Assembly (NCBI GenBank): GCA_050303815.1
Contig: JBNLCM010000167.1
Location: 1-14,278 of the forward strand
DNA length: 14,278 bases
Direction of reading: 5' to 3'
Origin: Cognatazoarcus sp050303815
GTDB taxonomy: Bacteria; Pseudomonadota; Gammaproteobacteria; Burkholderiales; Rhodocyclaceae
Position 1 is the stretch's first letter. Every line of letters starts with the position of its first letter. Positions 1 through 7,853 of this stretch are shown here, piece after piece. The notes beneath the pieces are model-generated. The model was not told where the DNA came from. It was given only the letters and a program-made list of their open reading frames with translations, and made no database searches. The translations under genes and the position numbers were made by a program.

Positions 1-2384
1 CCATCGACGGCAACGCGATCGGCCTGGCGACGATGCGCAACCGCCTGGCCCAGGCCGAGCGCGCGGCCGCCGAACGCGAGGAACAGATCCGGACCGGACT
101 GAGGAAGGGCGACACCGCACTGGCCGAGGGGCGGCTCGGCCCGCCCGAGCGGGACAACGCCCTGGAAGCCTATCGCACCGTCCTGCTTGCGGACCCCGAC
201 AACGTGCGGGCATCTCAGGGCCTCCAGCGGATCATCCGGACCTACCTCGAGCGCGCGGCCGAGGCGACCCGGCGTGAGGCCTTCCCTGTCGCCCGCCAGG
301 CGCTGGACGCTGCGGCGGGCATCGACCCGGCCGCCGAAGGCCTGGAGGCCGCCCGAGCCGCGCTCGAGGGCGCCCGCACTGCGGCGCTCGAGCGGGAAAC
401 GGCCCAACGGGCGCGCCTGGCACAGATAGAAGGGCTGCGGGCATCGGCCCGTGCGGCGCTCCAGGCCGGCCGACTGGCGCCGCCCGCCAGGCCCAACGCT
501 AGCGACCAGTTCCGGGCCGTACAGCGGCTGGATGCGGATAACGCGGACGCGAAAGCAGGGCTGGGACAGGTCGCCGCCGCCCACCTCGACCGCGCCACGC
601 AGGCGATCGACAAAGGGAACCTGCCGCTCGCGCAGCGCGAGATTGACGCTGCCGCGGACCTGGACCCGACGGCTGCGGCACTGCCGGGTGTCAGCCGCGC
701 CCTCGACGCGGCCCAGCGGACTCTGGCGGCCAAGCAGGCGGCCGAGCAGGCCCGCCAGGCTCGCATTGAACGCTTGCTCGGCGACGCCGAACAGGCCATG
801 CGCGCCGGGCGGCTGTCGCCGCCGGACCGGAACAACGCCCTCGACAGCTTCCGTGCGGTGATCGAGAGCGATCCGGGCAACGACCGCGCCCGCCAGGGCG
901 TGGCGGCCGTCGCCCGGGCGCACCTGACCCGCGGCAGGGAGGCCATCGCCGCCGGCGTCCTCGACAAGGCCCAGGCGTCACTTGCCGCAGCAGAGGCCGT
1001 GGATCCTGGGGTCAATGGCCTGGCAGAGACGCGACGAATCCTTGCCGACGCCGAACGCGCACAGGCCGAGCGCCGCGCCCGCGCGGACGCCGAGGCGGCA
1101 CGCCAGAAGGCGATCGCGGAACGGGAGGAACAGGCGCGCGAGGCGCGCCGCGCTGCCGACGCCCGGCAAGCCCGCATCCGGGACCTGCTGGCCCGTGCCG
1201 AACGTGCACTGGCGGCCAACCGGCTGACGACGCCCGCGGGCAACAATGCACTGGACCTGTATCGCGAGGTCCAGACCATCGAGCCGGACAATCGCGCGGC
1301 CCGGGAAGGGCTGGAAACCCTGGTCACCCGCTATGCGGCCCTGGCCGAGGAAGCGCTTGGCCGAGACGACTCAGCACGGGCACAGACCTATCTCGAGCGC
1401 GCGGCCGCCATCGTGGCGGACTCGCCCACGATTGCCCGCCTGCGGGCCCGCCTGGCCGAATGGCAGCAGCAGGCCCGAGCAAGGGAGCAGGCCGCCAGAG
1501 CGCAGGCGGAGGAGGCGGCAGGCCGCGAAGCAGAGATACAGGCGCGCCGCGAAGCGGCACAGCGGGACGCGACGCGCGGACAGGCCGCGCGCATCGACGC
1601 GCTGCTGTCGGCGGCCCACGCGGCACTGGCCGCCGACCGGCTGACCCTGCCCCGCGACGACAACGCCCTCGACCATTACCGTACGGTGCTGTCCCTCGAT
1701 CCGTCGAATGAAGCCGCGGAACGCGGCGTCAACCAGGTCGCGGAACGCTATGTCACTCTGGCCGCGCGCGCCACGCGGGGCGGCGACCTGGAGACGGCCG
1801 AGCGCCACCTCGCCGCCGCGGCGCGAATCCGGCCCGACCTGGCATCGCTCCAACCCGCCCGGGAGTCGCTGGCCGACGCGCGCCAGCGAGCCGAACGGGA
1901 CGCCGCGGCCCGTGATGCTGCGGCCCGTGATGCTGCCGCCCGTGAGGCCGCTGCCCGTGAGGCCGCTGCCCGTGAGGCCGCCGCCCGTGAGGCCGCCGCC
2001 CGTGAGGCCTCCGCCCGTGAGGCCGCCGCCCGCGAGGCCGCCCGGCGCGAAGCCGATGCACGCCGGGCGCCACCGACCCTGCCTGCGGGCATCGACGTCG
2101 GCCAGTTGATGGGCCAATGGTGCGGAGCGGGTATCCGCATCGAGTTTGCCGCCGGCAACTGGACCTTCACGCTCCCCGACGGCAACCGGGCCAGCTACGC
2201 CGTCAGTGGTTACGCCGCCGGCAGCGATTCGGTGTCCATGCTCTGGACCGATGATCGCAGGCGCCGCATGGAAACGCTGTTTGGGCAGTTTTCACGGGAC
2301 GGCCGGACGATGATCCAGTTGCGGGGGCGCGAACAGGGTAGCGGCAACTGGCACGAATACAATCGCCGCTTCACCCGCTGCTGA
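1..2384 (+). CDS. Modular TPR-like/coiled-coil repeat protein, 5' partial
   Basis: The reading frame is open to the left edge of the window (codons from base 3), so the N-terminus is missing; 793 residues are visible. The first internal Met is at base 33 but has no special claim to be the start. Five modules share an RL-x-x-P...NAL-x-x-[YF]R core followed by a D/E-P-x-N helix pair resembling tetratricopeptide helices. Counting from that Met, the core Arg is at residues 34, 147, 260, 397 and 536. Modules are separated by Ala/Arg/Glu-rich coiled-coil linkers. A pentapeptide repeat (residues 623-667) follows. The last ~85 residues form a predicted small beta domain bracketed by Cys (WCG near its start, terminal RC), suggesting a disulfide and extracytoplasmic location. 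I do not know its function. Similar modules may sit C-terminal to Ser/Thr kinase or other signalling domains in gammaproteobacteria, but that is from memory and the missing N-terminus would decide. Confidence 0.8.
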   Translation, partial: IDGNAIGLATMRNRLAQAERAAAEREEQIRTGLRKGDTALAEGRLGPPERDNALEAYRTVLLADPDNVRASQGLQRIIRTYLERAAEATRREAFPVARQALDAAAGIDPAAEGLEAARAALEGARTAALERETAQRARLAQIEGLRASARAALQAGRLAPPARPNASDQFRAVQRLDADNADAKAGLGQVAAAHLDRATQAIDKGNLPLAQREIDAAADLDPTAAALPGVSRALDAAQRTLAAKQAAEQARQARIERLLGDAEQAMRAGRLSPPDRNNALDSFRAVIESDPGNDRARQGVAAVARAHLTRGREAIAAGVLDKAQASLAAAEAVDPGVNGLAETRRILADAERAQAERRARADAEAARQKAIAEREEQAREARRAADARQARIRDLLARAERALAANRLTTPAGNNALDLYREVQTIEPDNRAAREGLETLVTRYAALAEEALGRDDSARAQTYLERAAAIVADSPTIARLRARLAEWQQQARAREQAARAQAEEAAGREAEIQARREAAQRDATRGQAARIDALLSAAHAALAADRLTLPRDDNALDHYRTVLSLDPSNEAAERGVNQVAERYVTLAARATRGGDLETAERHLAAAARIRPDLASLQPARESLADARQRAERDAAARDAAARDAAAREAAAREAAAREAAAREAAAREASAREAAAREAARREADARRAPPTLPAGIDVGQLMGQWCGAGIRIEFAAGNWTFTLPDGNRASYAVSGYAAGSDSVSMLWTDDRRRRMETLFGQFSRDGRTMIQLRGREQGSGNWHEYNRRFTRC
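1899..2063 (+). repeat. In-frame 15-bp coding minisatellite, (E/D)AAAR x9 plus 2 degenerate copies
   Basis: Nine consecutive 15-bp units run from 1899 to 2033, consensus GAGGCCGCCGCCCGT. Two diverged units follow (2034-2063, EAARR and EADAR). The unit is a multiple of three, so copy-number change keeps the frame. The first three units begin with GAC or GAT (Asp), the later ones with GAG (Glu). Most differences are synonymous third-base changes, a sign of slippage or unequal exchange. The product should be a rigid, charged alpha-helix linking the TPR-like modules to the C-terminal domain. Confidence 0.9.
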
Positions 2385-2460
2385 GCGGATGCCACCCACC
2401 CGCAACGCCACCGCCGGGCGCAGTTCCACCCGACGGCGTCATCGGGCTGCCCGGATGGCG

Positions 2461-3687
2461 TCAGAACGAATATTCGATGCCCAGGCTCCAGATGACCTTG
2501 GCGCGCAGCCCCTTGTCCTCATTGAGCGGAAGGATCAGGTTGGCGCTGATCGGCGCGTTGCCGAAGGCGTTCCACTTGGCGCCGATGGCCAGATCGACGA
2601 GGTGGTCGGCGTCGTCATCGTCCAGGTTGGGAAAATAACGGCCGAGCAGATCGACCGCCGCCGTCAGGTCTGGACCACCCACCTGGGCGTCAAAGCCGAG
2701 CAGATACCGGACGTTGCTGCGATCCGCATTGCTCGAATGCTCGTATCCTAGATTGAGGTGGGGCGTGATCCGCCCCAGCGACTTCGACGCGATGAACATG
2801 CCCATCGCGGCCCAGTCACCGGTGCCGAGGAGGTCGTCTTCGTCACCGGTCGGCATCGTGACCTGACCGAGCACGGCCATGTCGGCCAGCCCCGGGTCGC
2901 CGGCGAACCGGTACTTGGTCCGCAGTACGATGTCTCCCAGGCCGGTGGCGCTACCATCGGTGGAGTCGGTCGCCGAATCGCCGGTCTCGCCGAAGCGGTG
3001 GAAAGCGTCGCCGCCGCCGTTGTCGATGATGGTCGCGACCGCGTTGGCCTCGACCTCGGTATCGACGATCGGCACGATGATGCCGACGTCCCAGTTGTCG
3101 GTCACCCCATAGCTGCCGTAGAAGCTCAGCACCTGTTGCCGAACCTCGGCGTCGATGTCCACCTGGACCTCATCGAACTCGAAGGCGAATACATCGGGCG
3201 GCGGACCGAGGATGCCGTCCTCGTTGGCATCGACGTGCGGCAGGCGCACGCTGAGCGAGTCGAGGTCGTCACCGTTGTACTTGGTGAAGCGCGCGCGGGT
3301 ATAGGACAGGCCGATCGTCACCTTGCCCTGCCCCTGGGTGTTCGCCCGCTCGGCCACCAGCGGCCCGAGGCTCTCGGTGGTCTGGACGGGGATGCCCTGT
3401 TGCACGTCGAAGGTGTAGCCCGACACCGTCGAATTGAAGGCCAGCGTACCCAGCCCCGAGGCGATGCCATCGCCCAGTGCATTCAGCGCCTGCAGCGACG
3501 CGTCGGTAAAGTGGGCGTCGTGGGGAAACTGGCCGAAGCGATCCAGCGTGATGCCGTCTCCGCCGTAGAGGTCCGAGATGAAGTTGCGCAGATCGCCCGC
3601 CTGAGCGCCCAGGGCAACGCTCGCAAGGCAGGCCGCCACGAGCGGCTTGAGGCGCGGGCGGCAGCCTGCGAAGGGATATCGAATCAT
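2461..3687 (-). CDS. Outer-membrane beta-barrel protein, transporter/phenol MetA-pathway-like family
   Basis: A 408-residue protein. The start is set at 3687 because AAGGAG lies about 7 nt upstream and the protein then opens with a good signal peptide: basic N-region, hydrophobic core, AQA cleavage site near residue 30. An earlier in-frame start would add 27 residues without signal character. The body alternates hydrophobic and polar residues as in beta-strands, with acidic loops (an Asp-rich loop around a GILGPPPD segment, and DDDDAD near the C-terminus). A GLGDIVLRTKYRF stretch resembles the barrel family annotated as putative MetA-pathway of phenol degradation/transporter. The protein ends in Phe, the usual C-terminal signature for outer-membrane barrel assembly. 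Substrate is unknown. It is monocistronic, with its own promoter, and converges on the repeat-protein gene with 76 nt between stops. Family assignment is by pattern only. Confidence 0.8.
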   Translation of the reverse strand: MIRYPFAGCRPRLKPLVAACLASVALGAQAGDLRNFISDLYGGDGITLDRFGQFPHDAHFTDASLQALNALGDGIASGLGTLAFNSTVSGYTFDVQQGIPVQTTESLGPLVAERANTQGQGKVTIGLSYTRARFTKYNGDDLDSLSVRLPHVDANEDGILGPPPDVFAFEFDEVQVDIDAEVRQQVLSFYGSYGVTDNWDVGIIVPIVDTEVEANAVATIIDNGGGDAFHRFGETGDSATDSTDGSATGLGDIVLRTKYRFAGDPGLADMAVLGQVTMPTGDEDDLLGTGDWAAMGMFIASKSLGRITPHLNLGYEHSSNADRSNVRYLLGFDAQVGGPDLTAAVDLLGRYFPNLDDDDADHLVDLAIGAKWNAFGNAPISANLILPLNEDKGLRAKVIWSLGIEYSF

Positions 3688-3771
3688 GGAGGTCTCCTTA
3701 GGGGAAGGCGTGAGCGGGCTGGCCCGGCCAGCATCCATCATGACCACGTGCTGGTCCAGGCAGCCCAATCG

Positions 3772-3800
3772 ACTTTAGTCGCCCCCCCTCCGCATGGCAA
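3772..3800 (-). promoter_or_regulatory. Sigma70-like promoter of the outer-membrane protein gene, with inverted repeat over the -10
   Basis: On the minus strand, TTGCCA (3795-3800) and TAAAGT (3772-3777) are separated by 17 nt, matching the consensus at 5 of 6 and 4 of 6 positions. They lie about 85 nt upstream of the start codon at 3687. The -10 sits inside an inverted repeat, CGACT-TT-AGTCG (3770-3781), which could be an operator. Not experimentally supported. Confidence 0.5.
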
Positions 3801-3922
3801 GCGGATAGCGGCGCTGCCGGTCTACCGACTGACTGATCAGGCGGCGCGTAAGCCTGTCGCCACGGCTCCGCAGACTGGGTTCCGGCCGGTACAAGGCCGG
3901 ATGGCGGTACGGCAGAGGCACT

Positions 3923-4532
3923 TCAGACCTGACGGGTTGCCGCCTTTCGCAGCGCGGTCTTCAGCACCTTGCCGTCGTTGTTCCTGGGCAGGGAGTCAAG
4001 CCGGAGGTTGCGGCGCGGCCGCTTGAAGCGTGCGATGCGCGACTGGCACAGGGTATCCGGCGCCCCGGCGTCGAGATTCGCGCCGGGCACGACGACGACG
4101 CAGGCCACCACCGTTTCACCCCACTCCGGATCCTGTAGCCCGATCACCGAGACCTCCGCGGCGGACGGATGGGCCGGAAGCACCGCCTCGACCTCCCGTG
4201 GATGCACGTTGGATCCGCCGCTGATGATCACGTCCTTGCTGCGATCCTTCAGGGTCGGGAAGCCGCCAGCGTCCAGTACGCCGGTGTGCAACCAGCCGCC
4301 ACGCAGGGTCTCGGCCGTGGCCTCGGGCCGACGCCAATAGCCCTGCATCACGGCGGCCCCCCGCACGAGGATCTCGCCGACCTCGCCCCCGGCAACGGCA
4401 TGTCGTCCGGTCCGGCGATGCAAACCTCCACCGCACCCTGCGGCAGGCCGACCGACCCGATCCGCGCCAGGTGACGGGGGTGGGACCGATCGATCGGTAG
4501 CCATCGCAGCAGGAGACACCGTATGCAGTCAA
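3923..4532 (-). pseudogene. Degenerate C-terminal fragment of an acyl-CoA synthetase (AMP-binding family)
   Basis: Only the C-terminal ~200 residues of a normally 500-560-residue adenylate-forming enzyme are recognisable. The longest open piece carries EVGEILVRG, QGYW, KDRSKDVIISGG, the PREVE segment and a C-terminal NNDGKVLK with the lysine expected to be catalytic. Upstream, the protein continues in a different frame as LARIGSVGLP...MPLPG. Joining that to GEVGEI needs one extra base in the C5 run at 4386-4390. Further upstream, LTAYGV (reading from 4532) lies in a third frame, probably the remnant of the YG-x-T/S-E motif, so at least two frameshifts are likely. The Asp of the conserved HTGD motif is replaced (HTGV). 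No start codon with a ribosome site or N-terminal half is present before the tRNA terminator. A single frameshift could be a sequencing error; the combination argues for a true relic. Confidence 0.75.
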
Positions 4533-4609
4533 GGGCCTGACGGGCCAAGCCTTATGGTGCTCCTTCGCAGGAAACCGGCGAAACTCACGCCATACCTCAC
4601 GCCAAGAAA

Positions 4610-4637
4610 ATAGGCCGATCCCGGAGGATCGGCCTAT
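4610..4637 (-). terminator. Intrinsic terminator after tRNA-Pro
   Basis: A perfect 12-bp stem (4610-4621 with 4626-4637, ATAGGCCGATCC arm) has a 4-nt loop. On the minus strand it is followed by a T-rich tract reading TTTTCTT. It lies 16 nt past the encoded CCA end of tRNA-Pro. No other terminator is visible after merR, so it probably ends both transcripts. Confidence 0.85.
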
Positions 4638-4652
4638 CTCTTTGAATTCAAA

Positions 4653-4730
<78 letters not shown>

Positions 4731-4741
4731 CACAAGCGATA

Positions 4742-4770
4742 AGTATAGCATTTCTTCGTAGAGATGCCAG
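4742..4770 (-). promoter_or_regulatory. Promoter of tRNA-Pro
   Basis: On the minus strand, CTGGCA (4765-4770) and TATACT (4742-4747) are separated by 17 nt, about 12 nt upstream of the mature tRNA 5' end. The position, between the merR stop and the tRNA, lets the tRNA be transcribed independently of the operon. Confidence 0.65.
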
Positions 4771-4783
4771 TCCCGAACGCTGA

Positions 4784-5167
4784 TCAATCTGCCCGGAGCT
4801 CGTTCAGGATATCGCTCAGGCTGCTGCGAGCCTTCTCGATCTCCGCCCGCAGCCGGGACGACTCCTCGGCGTCTTCCTGCGCCCGGATGACGCTCTCGCC
4901 CAGCTGGTTGCGTGCACCGGAAATCGTGAACCCGTCGCGGTAGAGGAGGTCACGGATCTTGCGCACCAACAACACCTCGTGGTGCTGGTAGTAGCGCCGG
5001 TTGCCACGACGCTTGAGGGGCTTGAGCTGGGTAAACTCCTGCTCCCAGTAGCGCAGCACGTGTGGCTTGACCGCACACAGGTCGCTCACTTCGCCGATGG
5101 TGAAGTATCGCTTGGCGGGGATCGGCGGCAGTTCGACGTCCGGCTCAGTCGGGCCTGGTGTCTGCAT
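4784..5167 (-). CDS. MerR-family transcriptional regulator
   Basis: A 127-residue protein. The winged-helix DNA-binding domain occupies residues ~20-85: the FTIGEVSDL helix, then the recognition segment with VLRYWE, then the NRRYY wing. A charged helix at ~92-125 would form the dimerisation coiled coil. There is no extended effector domain, and the single Cys (residue 31, in the HTH) is not a metal site, so this is not a classical metal or drug sensor. The start at 5167 lies inside the 3' end of ihfA (23-nt overlap), which implies translational coupling to ihfA. A MerR-type gene in this position downstream of ihfA is typical of pseudomonads and many other gammaproteobacteria. Its target is unknown. 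Confidence 0.9.
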   Translation of the reverse strand: MQTPGPTEPDVELPPIPAKRYFTIGEVSDLCAVKPHVLRYWEQEFTQLKPLKRRGNRRYYQHHEVLLVRKIRDLLYRDGFTISGARNQLGESVIRAQEDAEESSRLRAEIEKARSSLSDILNELRAD

Positions 5168-5456
5168 TGCTGAGTTGCTCCACTGCGGCTTTGAGTTTCT
5201 GGCTGGAGTGGAAGGTTACCACCCGCCGGGCAGTGATCGGAATCTCCTCGCCGGTCTTCGGGTTGCGACCAGGACGCTGCGGCTTGTCGCGCAGCTGGAA
5301 ATTGCCGAATCCGGAGAGTTTCACGCTCTCGCCCCGTTCCAGGGCGAGGCGGATCTCCTCGAAGAAGCACTCCACCATGTCCTTGGCTTCGCGCTTGTTG
5401 AGACCCACTTTCTCGAAAAGCAGGTCTGCCAGTTCGGCTTTGGTCAGGGTCACCAT
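5145..5456 (-). CDS. ihfA: Integration host factor subunit alpha
   Basis: A 103-residue HU/IHF-family DNA-bending protein that pairs with IHF-beta and makes sharp bends at specific sites in replication, transcription and recombination. Visible marks are the N-terminal helices (MVTLTKAELADLLFEKVGL), the SVKLSGFGNF saddle strand at ~45-53, and the GRNPKTGEEIPI beta-arm at ~63-74 with the intercalating Pro (residue 66). It starts 9 nt after the pheT stop, so it is co-transcribed and probably translationally coupled with pheT. Its 3' end overlaps merR. The short acidic-polar C-terminal tail is normal for the alpha subunit. Confidence 0.96.
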   Translation of the reverse strand: MVTLTKAELADLLFEKVGLNKREAKDMVECFFEEIRLALERGESVKLSGFGNFQLRDKPQRPGRNPKTGEEIPITARRVVTFHSSQKLKAAVEQLSNADTRPD

Positions 5457-5465
5457 GTCAGCAGT

Positions 5466-7847
5466 TCATCCACGCAGTCTGGCACCGAATCCTTCGGATG
5501 CTCGTGCCGTCAGTGCAGACGTAGCCGCCTCCACTTCCGCCTCTTCCAGAGTGCGGCGAGTATCTTGCATTAACACCCTGAAAGCAAGGCTCTTTTTCCC
5601 TTCTTCGATGCCTTTGCCCTGATACAAGTCAAAGAGTTCCACGGATTTCACGATGTCGGGCGCGGCCGCCTGCATCGCCTCGCGCAGATCCTCCACACGG
5701 ACCGCGTCGTCGACGATCAGGGCCAGGTCCCGAATCACCGCCGGCAGTCTCGAGATCGGCGCATACGCCGGCAACTGCGCGCTGACGAGCGCGTCCAGTC
5801 GCAGCTCGAAGACCACCGGTGCGGTGCCCAGGTCGTACTTCTGGACCAGGGTCGGATGCAGCTCGCCCAAGACGCCGATAGCGGCGCCATCAAGGGAGAT
5901 CTCGGCACACCGGCCCGGATGCAGGGCCGGGTGGCGGCAGGCGGCGAAGCGAGCCGACCGGGGCGCGAGCAGCGCCTCGACGTCGCCCTTGACGTCAAAG
6001 AAGTCGACAGGGCGGGCCGGCACGCCCCACTGTTCGGGTACGGCCATCCCCGCCGCGAGTCCGGCGAGCATGACGGGCTGGTCGAAGCCCTTGACCGGCG
6101 CCCCGGCCTCGTCGCGGCGGAAGCAGCGGCCGATCTCGAACACGCGCGCCCGATTCAGCTGTCGGTTGCGGTTGGTGACCAGGTTACCCACCAGCCCCCC
6201 CAGCAGGGTCGATCGCATGACAGCCAATTGGCTGGCGATGGGGTTGGCGAGTCGGATCGGCGCCGAATTGCCGGCGAAGTCCGTTTCCCAGGCCAGCTCG
6301 ACGAAGGCGAAATTGATCACCTCCTGGTAGTCCCGGTCGGCCAGGCGGTGGCGCAGGGCCCAGGCCGAGCGGCGGGACTCGCTGTGGGTCAGCATGGCCA
6401 GCGAACCGCGGGGCGGTGGCGTCGGGATGTTGTCGTAGCCATGGACCCGGGCCAGCTCCTCGACCAGGTCCACTTCGATCTCGATGTCGAAGCGATAGCT
6501 TGGCGGCGTCACGAGCAAGGCATCGCCCTGCCGCTCGACGGCCAGGTCGAGCCCCCTCAGGATTGCCTCGATGCGGGCATCATCCAGGTCGATGCCCAGC
6601 AGCTTGCGGGCACGTGCCGGGCGCAGCGCCACGGCAGGCCGGCGAGGCAGGTGTTCGGGCGAAACGGCCTCGACCACCGGGCCCGCCGCGCCGCCGCAGA
6701 TCGACAGGATCAGTTCGGTCGCGCGCTCGATCGCCCTGGCGGGCAGGGCGAAGTCGACGCCGCGCTCGAAGCGGTGGGAGGCATCGGACGAGAATCCGTA
6801 GCTCCGCGCCCGACCGGCGATGGCATCCGGCGCGAAGAAGGCGCTCTCGAGAAACATGTCGCGGGTGTCGAGCGTGATCCCGCTGTGCTCGCCCCCCATC
6901 ACACCGGCCATCGCCAGGGCGCTGGATTCGTCGGCGATCAGCAGCGTGTCGGGCGTGGGCTCGACGACTTGTTCATTGAGGAGTTCGAACGACTCGCCCG
7001 CTTGCGGATAGCGCACGTGGACCGCGCCGCTCAGGCGGGCATCGTCGAATGCATGCAGCGGCTGGCCCAGCTCGAGCATGACGTAGTTGGTGACGTCGAC
7101 CAGCGCGCTGATCGAGCGCACGCCGCAGCGCTCGATGCGCTGCTTCATCCAGTCAGGCGTCGGCGCCTTGGCATCCACGCCCCGGATGACGCGGCCGCAA
7201 TAGCGGGGACACGCCTCGGGCGCATCGAGGATGATCTCGCGGCGGTCGTCGATGCTGGCCGCGACCGGCGTGATGGTCGGCAAGGTGAGGGGCGCGTCGG
7301 TAAGCGCGGCGACCTCGCGGGCGATCCCCGACAGGCTGAGGCAGTCCGCCCGATTGGGCGTCAGCTTGATCGTGATGCACGCGTCATCAAGATCAAGGTA
7401 GCTGCGAATGTCCTGCCCGACCGGCGCATCCTCCGGCAACGCATGCAGGCCGGCATGGTCTTCCGACAGCCCCAGTTCGCGCGCGGAGCACAGCATGCCG
7501 GAGGACGGCACCCCGCGCAGCTTGGCCTGCTTGATCCGAAAATCGCCTGGCAGCACGGCACCGACCAGCGCACACGGTACCTTCATGCCGGCCTCGGCAT
7601 TGGGGGCCCCGCAGACGATCTGGAGGGGCTCGTCCCGACCTGCATCAACGCGGCAGACCTTCAGTTTGTCTGCGTCCGGGTGTTTTTCGGTGGACAGGAT
7701 CTGCGCGACCACGATGCCGGAGAACGGCGGCGCCACCGGGTCGAGTTCCTCGACCTCCAGGCCGGACATGGTCAGCAGGTGGCTGAGGCCGTCGGTATCG
7801 ATGGCCGGGCTCACCATCGAGCGCAGCCAGCGTTCGGAGAATTGCAT
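5466..7847 (-). CDS. pheT: Phenylalanine--tRNA ligase beta subunit
   Basis: A 793-residue protein, close to the ~795 of the E. coli subunit. It is the tRNA-binding and editing half of the alpha2-beta2 enzyme that charges tRNA-Phe in the cytoplasm. The N-terminal EMAP-like tRNA-binding domain carries GIVVAQILSTEKHPDADKL at ~44-62. The B3/B4 editing region carries ALVDVTNYVMLELGQPLHAFD-type residues around 250-270 (split here as VDVTNYVML and GQPLHAFD). A class II-like core shows YQEVINFAFV. The C-terminal ferredoxin-fold anticodon-binding domain occupies about the last 95 residues. The start is 6 nt after the pheS stop. No truncation or missing motif is apparent. Confidence 0.97.
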   Translation of the reverse strand: MQFSERWLRSMVSPAIDTDGLSHLLTMSGLEVEELDPVAPPFSGIVVAQILSTEKHPDADKLKVCRVDAGRDEPLQIVCGAPNAEAGMKVPCALVGAVLPGDFRIKQAKLRGVPSSGMLCSARELGLSEDHAGLHALPEDAPVGQDIRSYLDLDDACITIKLTPNRADCLSLSGIAREVAALTDAPLTLPTITPVAASIDDRREIILDAPEACPRYCGRVIRGVDAKAPTPDWMKQRIERCGVRSISALVDVTNYVMLELGQPLHAFDDARLSGAVHVRYPQAGESFELLNEQVVEPTPDTLLIADESSALAMAGVMGGEHSGITLDTRDMFLESAFFAPDAIAGRARSYGFSSDASHRFERGVDFALPARAIERATELILSICGGAAGPVVEAVSPEHLPRRPAVALRPARARKLLGIDLDDARIEAILRGLDLAVERQGDALLVTPPSYRFDIEIEVDLVEELARVHGYDNIPTPPPRGSLAMLTHSESRRSAWALRHRLADRDYQEVINFAFVELAWETDFAGNSAPIRLANPIASQLAVMRSTLLGGLVGNLVTNRNRQLNRARVFEIGRCFRRDEAGAPVKGFDQPVMLAGLAAGMAVPEQWGVPARPVDFFDVKGDVEALLAPRSARFAACRHPALHPGRCAEISLDGAAIGVLGELHPTLVQKYDLGTAPVVFELRLDALVSAQLPAYAPISRLPAVIRDLALIVDDAVRVEDLREAMQAAAPDIVKSVELFDLYQGKGIEEGKKSLAFRVLMQDTRRTLEEAEVEAATSALTARASEGFGARLRG

Positions 7848-7853
7848 GTTGGC

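Noticed and set aside
1371..2117. Minus-strand frame with Gly-Leu-Thr-Gly-Gly repeats opposite the minisatellite
   Set aside because: The repeats are just the reverse reading of the 15-bp coding units; no start signal is seen.
2440..2457. Small hairpin between the convergent repeat-protein and barrel genes
   Set aside because: Short bulged stem without T-tract; not distinguishable from chance in GC-rich DNA.
3882..3900. CCGGCC/GGCCGG hairpin downstream of the acyl-CoA synthetase relic
   Set aside because: Six-bp stem with no T-tract in either direction; insufficient to call a terminator.
2758..4026. A plus-strand open frame of ~420 codons opposite the outer-membrane protein gene
   Set aside because: The minus-strand gene has a signal peptide, ribosome site, promoter and terminal Phe. 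The plus-strand frame has none of these and runs into the pseudogene.
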